Positions 5,971-6,437 of a DNA stretch of 6,437 nucleotides are shown here, one piece after another. Position numbers and translations under genes: made by a program. The DNA comes from Mageeibacillus sp. UBA3781 (lineage in GTDB: Bacteria; Bacillota; Clostridia; Saccharofermentanales; Saccharofermentanaceae), in assembly GCA_002368805.1 (NCBI GenBank), contig DFFH01000026.1, positions 725-7,161 on the forward strand, read 5' to 3'. The notes beneath the pieces were generated by a model. That model saw only the letters and a list, made by a program, of their open reading frames with translations, was not told the origin of the DNA and made no database searches. The stretch's first letter is position 1. Every line of letters begins with the position of its first letter.

Positions 5971-6437
5971 GAATATGGACCTGGAGACACAGGTAAATCT
6001 CTTCGGTATGTCTGATGCCATGAAGCAGGGCATGAACCTCGGACTCGAGATCGGGGAGAAAGCCGCCGGCGGGAAGGGAACTGTCGGTGATATCAGCTTC
6101 CGTATGCCGGATGAAAAGAAGCATGACCTGAAAAAATCCCTTCTGCTCTATGCTGTGACTGACCGCCGCTGGACCGGTGAGAAGACACTTTATCAGCAGG
6201 TGGAGGAAGCGATCCTCGGAGGAGCGACTTTCATCCAGCTTCGGGAAAAGAACCTCGGCGAAAGCGCATTTGAAGAGGAAGCGGTCGAGATCCAGAAACT
6301 ATGCAGAAAGTACGGCGTACCTTTTGTAGTAAACGATAACGTCGATATCGCAAAGAGAATGGGCGCTGATGGTGTGCATGTCGGACAGAGCGATATGGAA
6401 GCGGGGGATGTTCGTGCGATGTTAGGACCGGATGCGA
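5957..6437 (+). CDS. thiE: Thiamin-phosphate synthase with N-terminal extension, 3' end outside the window
   Basis: ThiE joins hydroxyethylthiazole phosphate to the pyrimidine diphosphate, giving thiamin phosphate and pyrophosphate. The 160 complete codons present include LYAVTDRRW (from L64), FIQLREKNL with Q94, R96 and K98 (pyrimidine diphosphate binding), VPFVVNDNVDIA with N126 and D127, and GADGVHVGQSD. These are the first strands of its TIM barrel. The rest lies beyond the window. The start at 5957 overlaps thiM by 14 bases in another frame and has an excellent ribosome site, GGAGGAAGG at 5940-5948, 8 bases upstream, so translation is coupled to thiM. This start puts about 60 extra residues before the usual ThiE beginning; they are polar and Met/Gly/Lys-rich with no motif I know. 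ATGs further in, at 5975 for example, lack a comparable ribosome site. The extension is therefore probably real. Control is by the upstream TPP riboswitch. Confidence 0.94.
   Translation, partial: MKSDKNMDLETQVNLFGMSDAMKQGMNLGLEIGEKAAGGKGTVGDISFRMPDEKKHDLKKSLLLYAVTDRRWTGEKTLYQQVEEAILGGATFIQLREKNLGESAFEEEAVEIQKLCRKYGVPFVVNDNVDIAKRMGADGVHVGQSDMEAGDVRAMLGPDA

Overview
The window comes from a bacterium, probably of the phylum Bacillota and most likely Clostridia (Lachnospiraceae-like). The reasons are a thi operon led by a TPP riboswitch with a transcription terminator, strong GGAGG-type ribosome binding sites, tightly packed same-strand genes, and a Thr/Pro-rich wall-type linker in a surface-sensor-like protein. 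The taxon is inferred from style, not from a marker gene. All supported genes are on the + strand.

Region 1 (1-4537) is a signalling operon. It holds the 3' part of a FecR-domain protein with a long Thr-Pro linker; a membrane class III adenylate cyclase with an extracytoplasmic CHASE2 sensor; and a three-module protein joining a metallo-beta-lactamase (MBL) fold, a GAF domain and a GGDEF diguanylate cyclase. The gaps are 8 bp and then a 4-base overlap, so the three are probably co-transcribed and translationally coupled. The GAF domain has a near-match to the NKFDE motif of cyclic-nucleotide-binding GAF domains. The operon could therefore link an outside signal to cAMP and cAMP to c-di-GMP (inference).

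Region 2 (4538-4929) is AT-rich and has no gene. It carries a strikingly regular array: eight copies of TAGGATC alternate with seven inverted copies (GATCCTA or one-base variants). The distance from each direct copy to the next inverted copy is always exactly 29 bp, and the unit period is 53 bp (51 for the first). Spacers differ in sequence but keep their length, and several neighbouring arms extend into 12-13 bp perfect hairpins. The last copy ends 3 bp before the -35 box of the thi promoter. I do not recognise this element; it is the best candidate here for something undescribed.

Region 3 (4930-6437) is a thiamin salvage operon: a sigma-A type promoter, a TPP riboswitch with a clear antiterminator/terminator switch, thiM (hydroxyethylthiazole kinase), and thiE (thiamin-phosphate synthase, cut by the window end). 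thiE overlaps thiM by 14 bases and encodes an unusual N-terminal extension of about 60 residues. ThiM phosphorylates salvaged thiazole, and ThiE joins it to the pyrimidine diphosphate to make thiamin phosphate.
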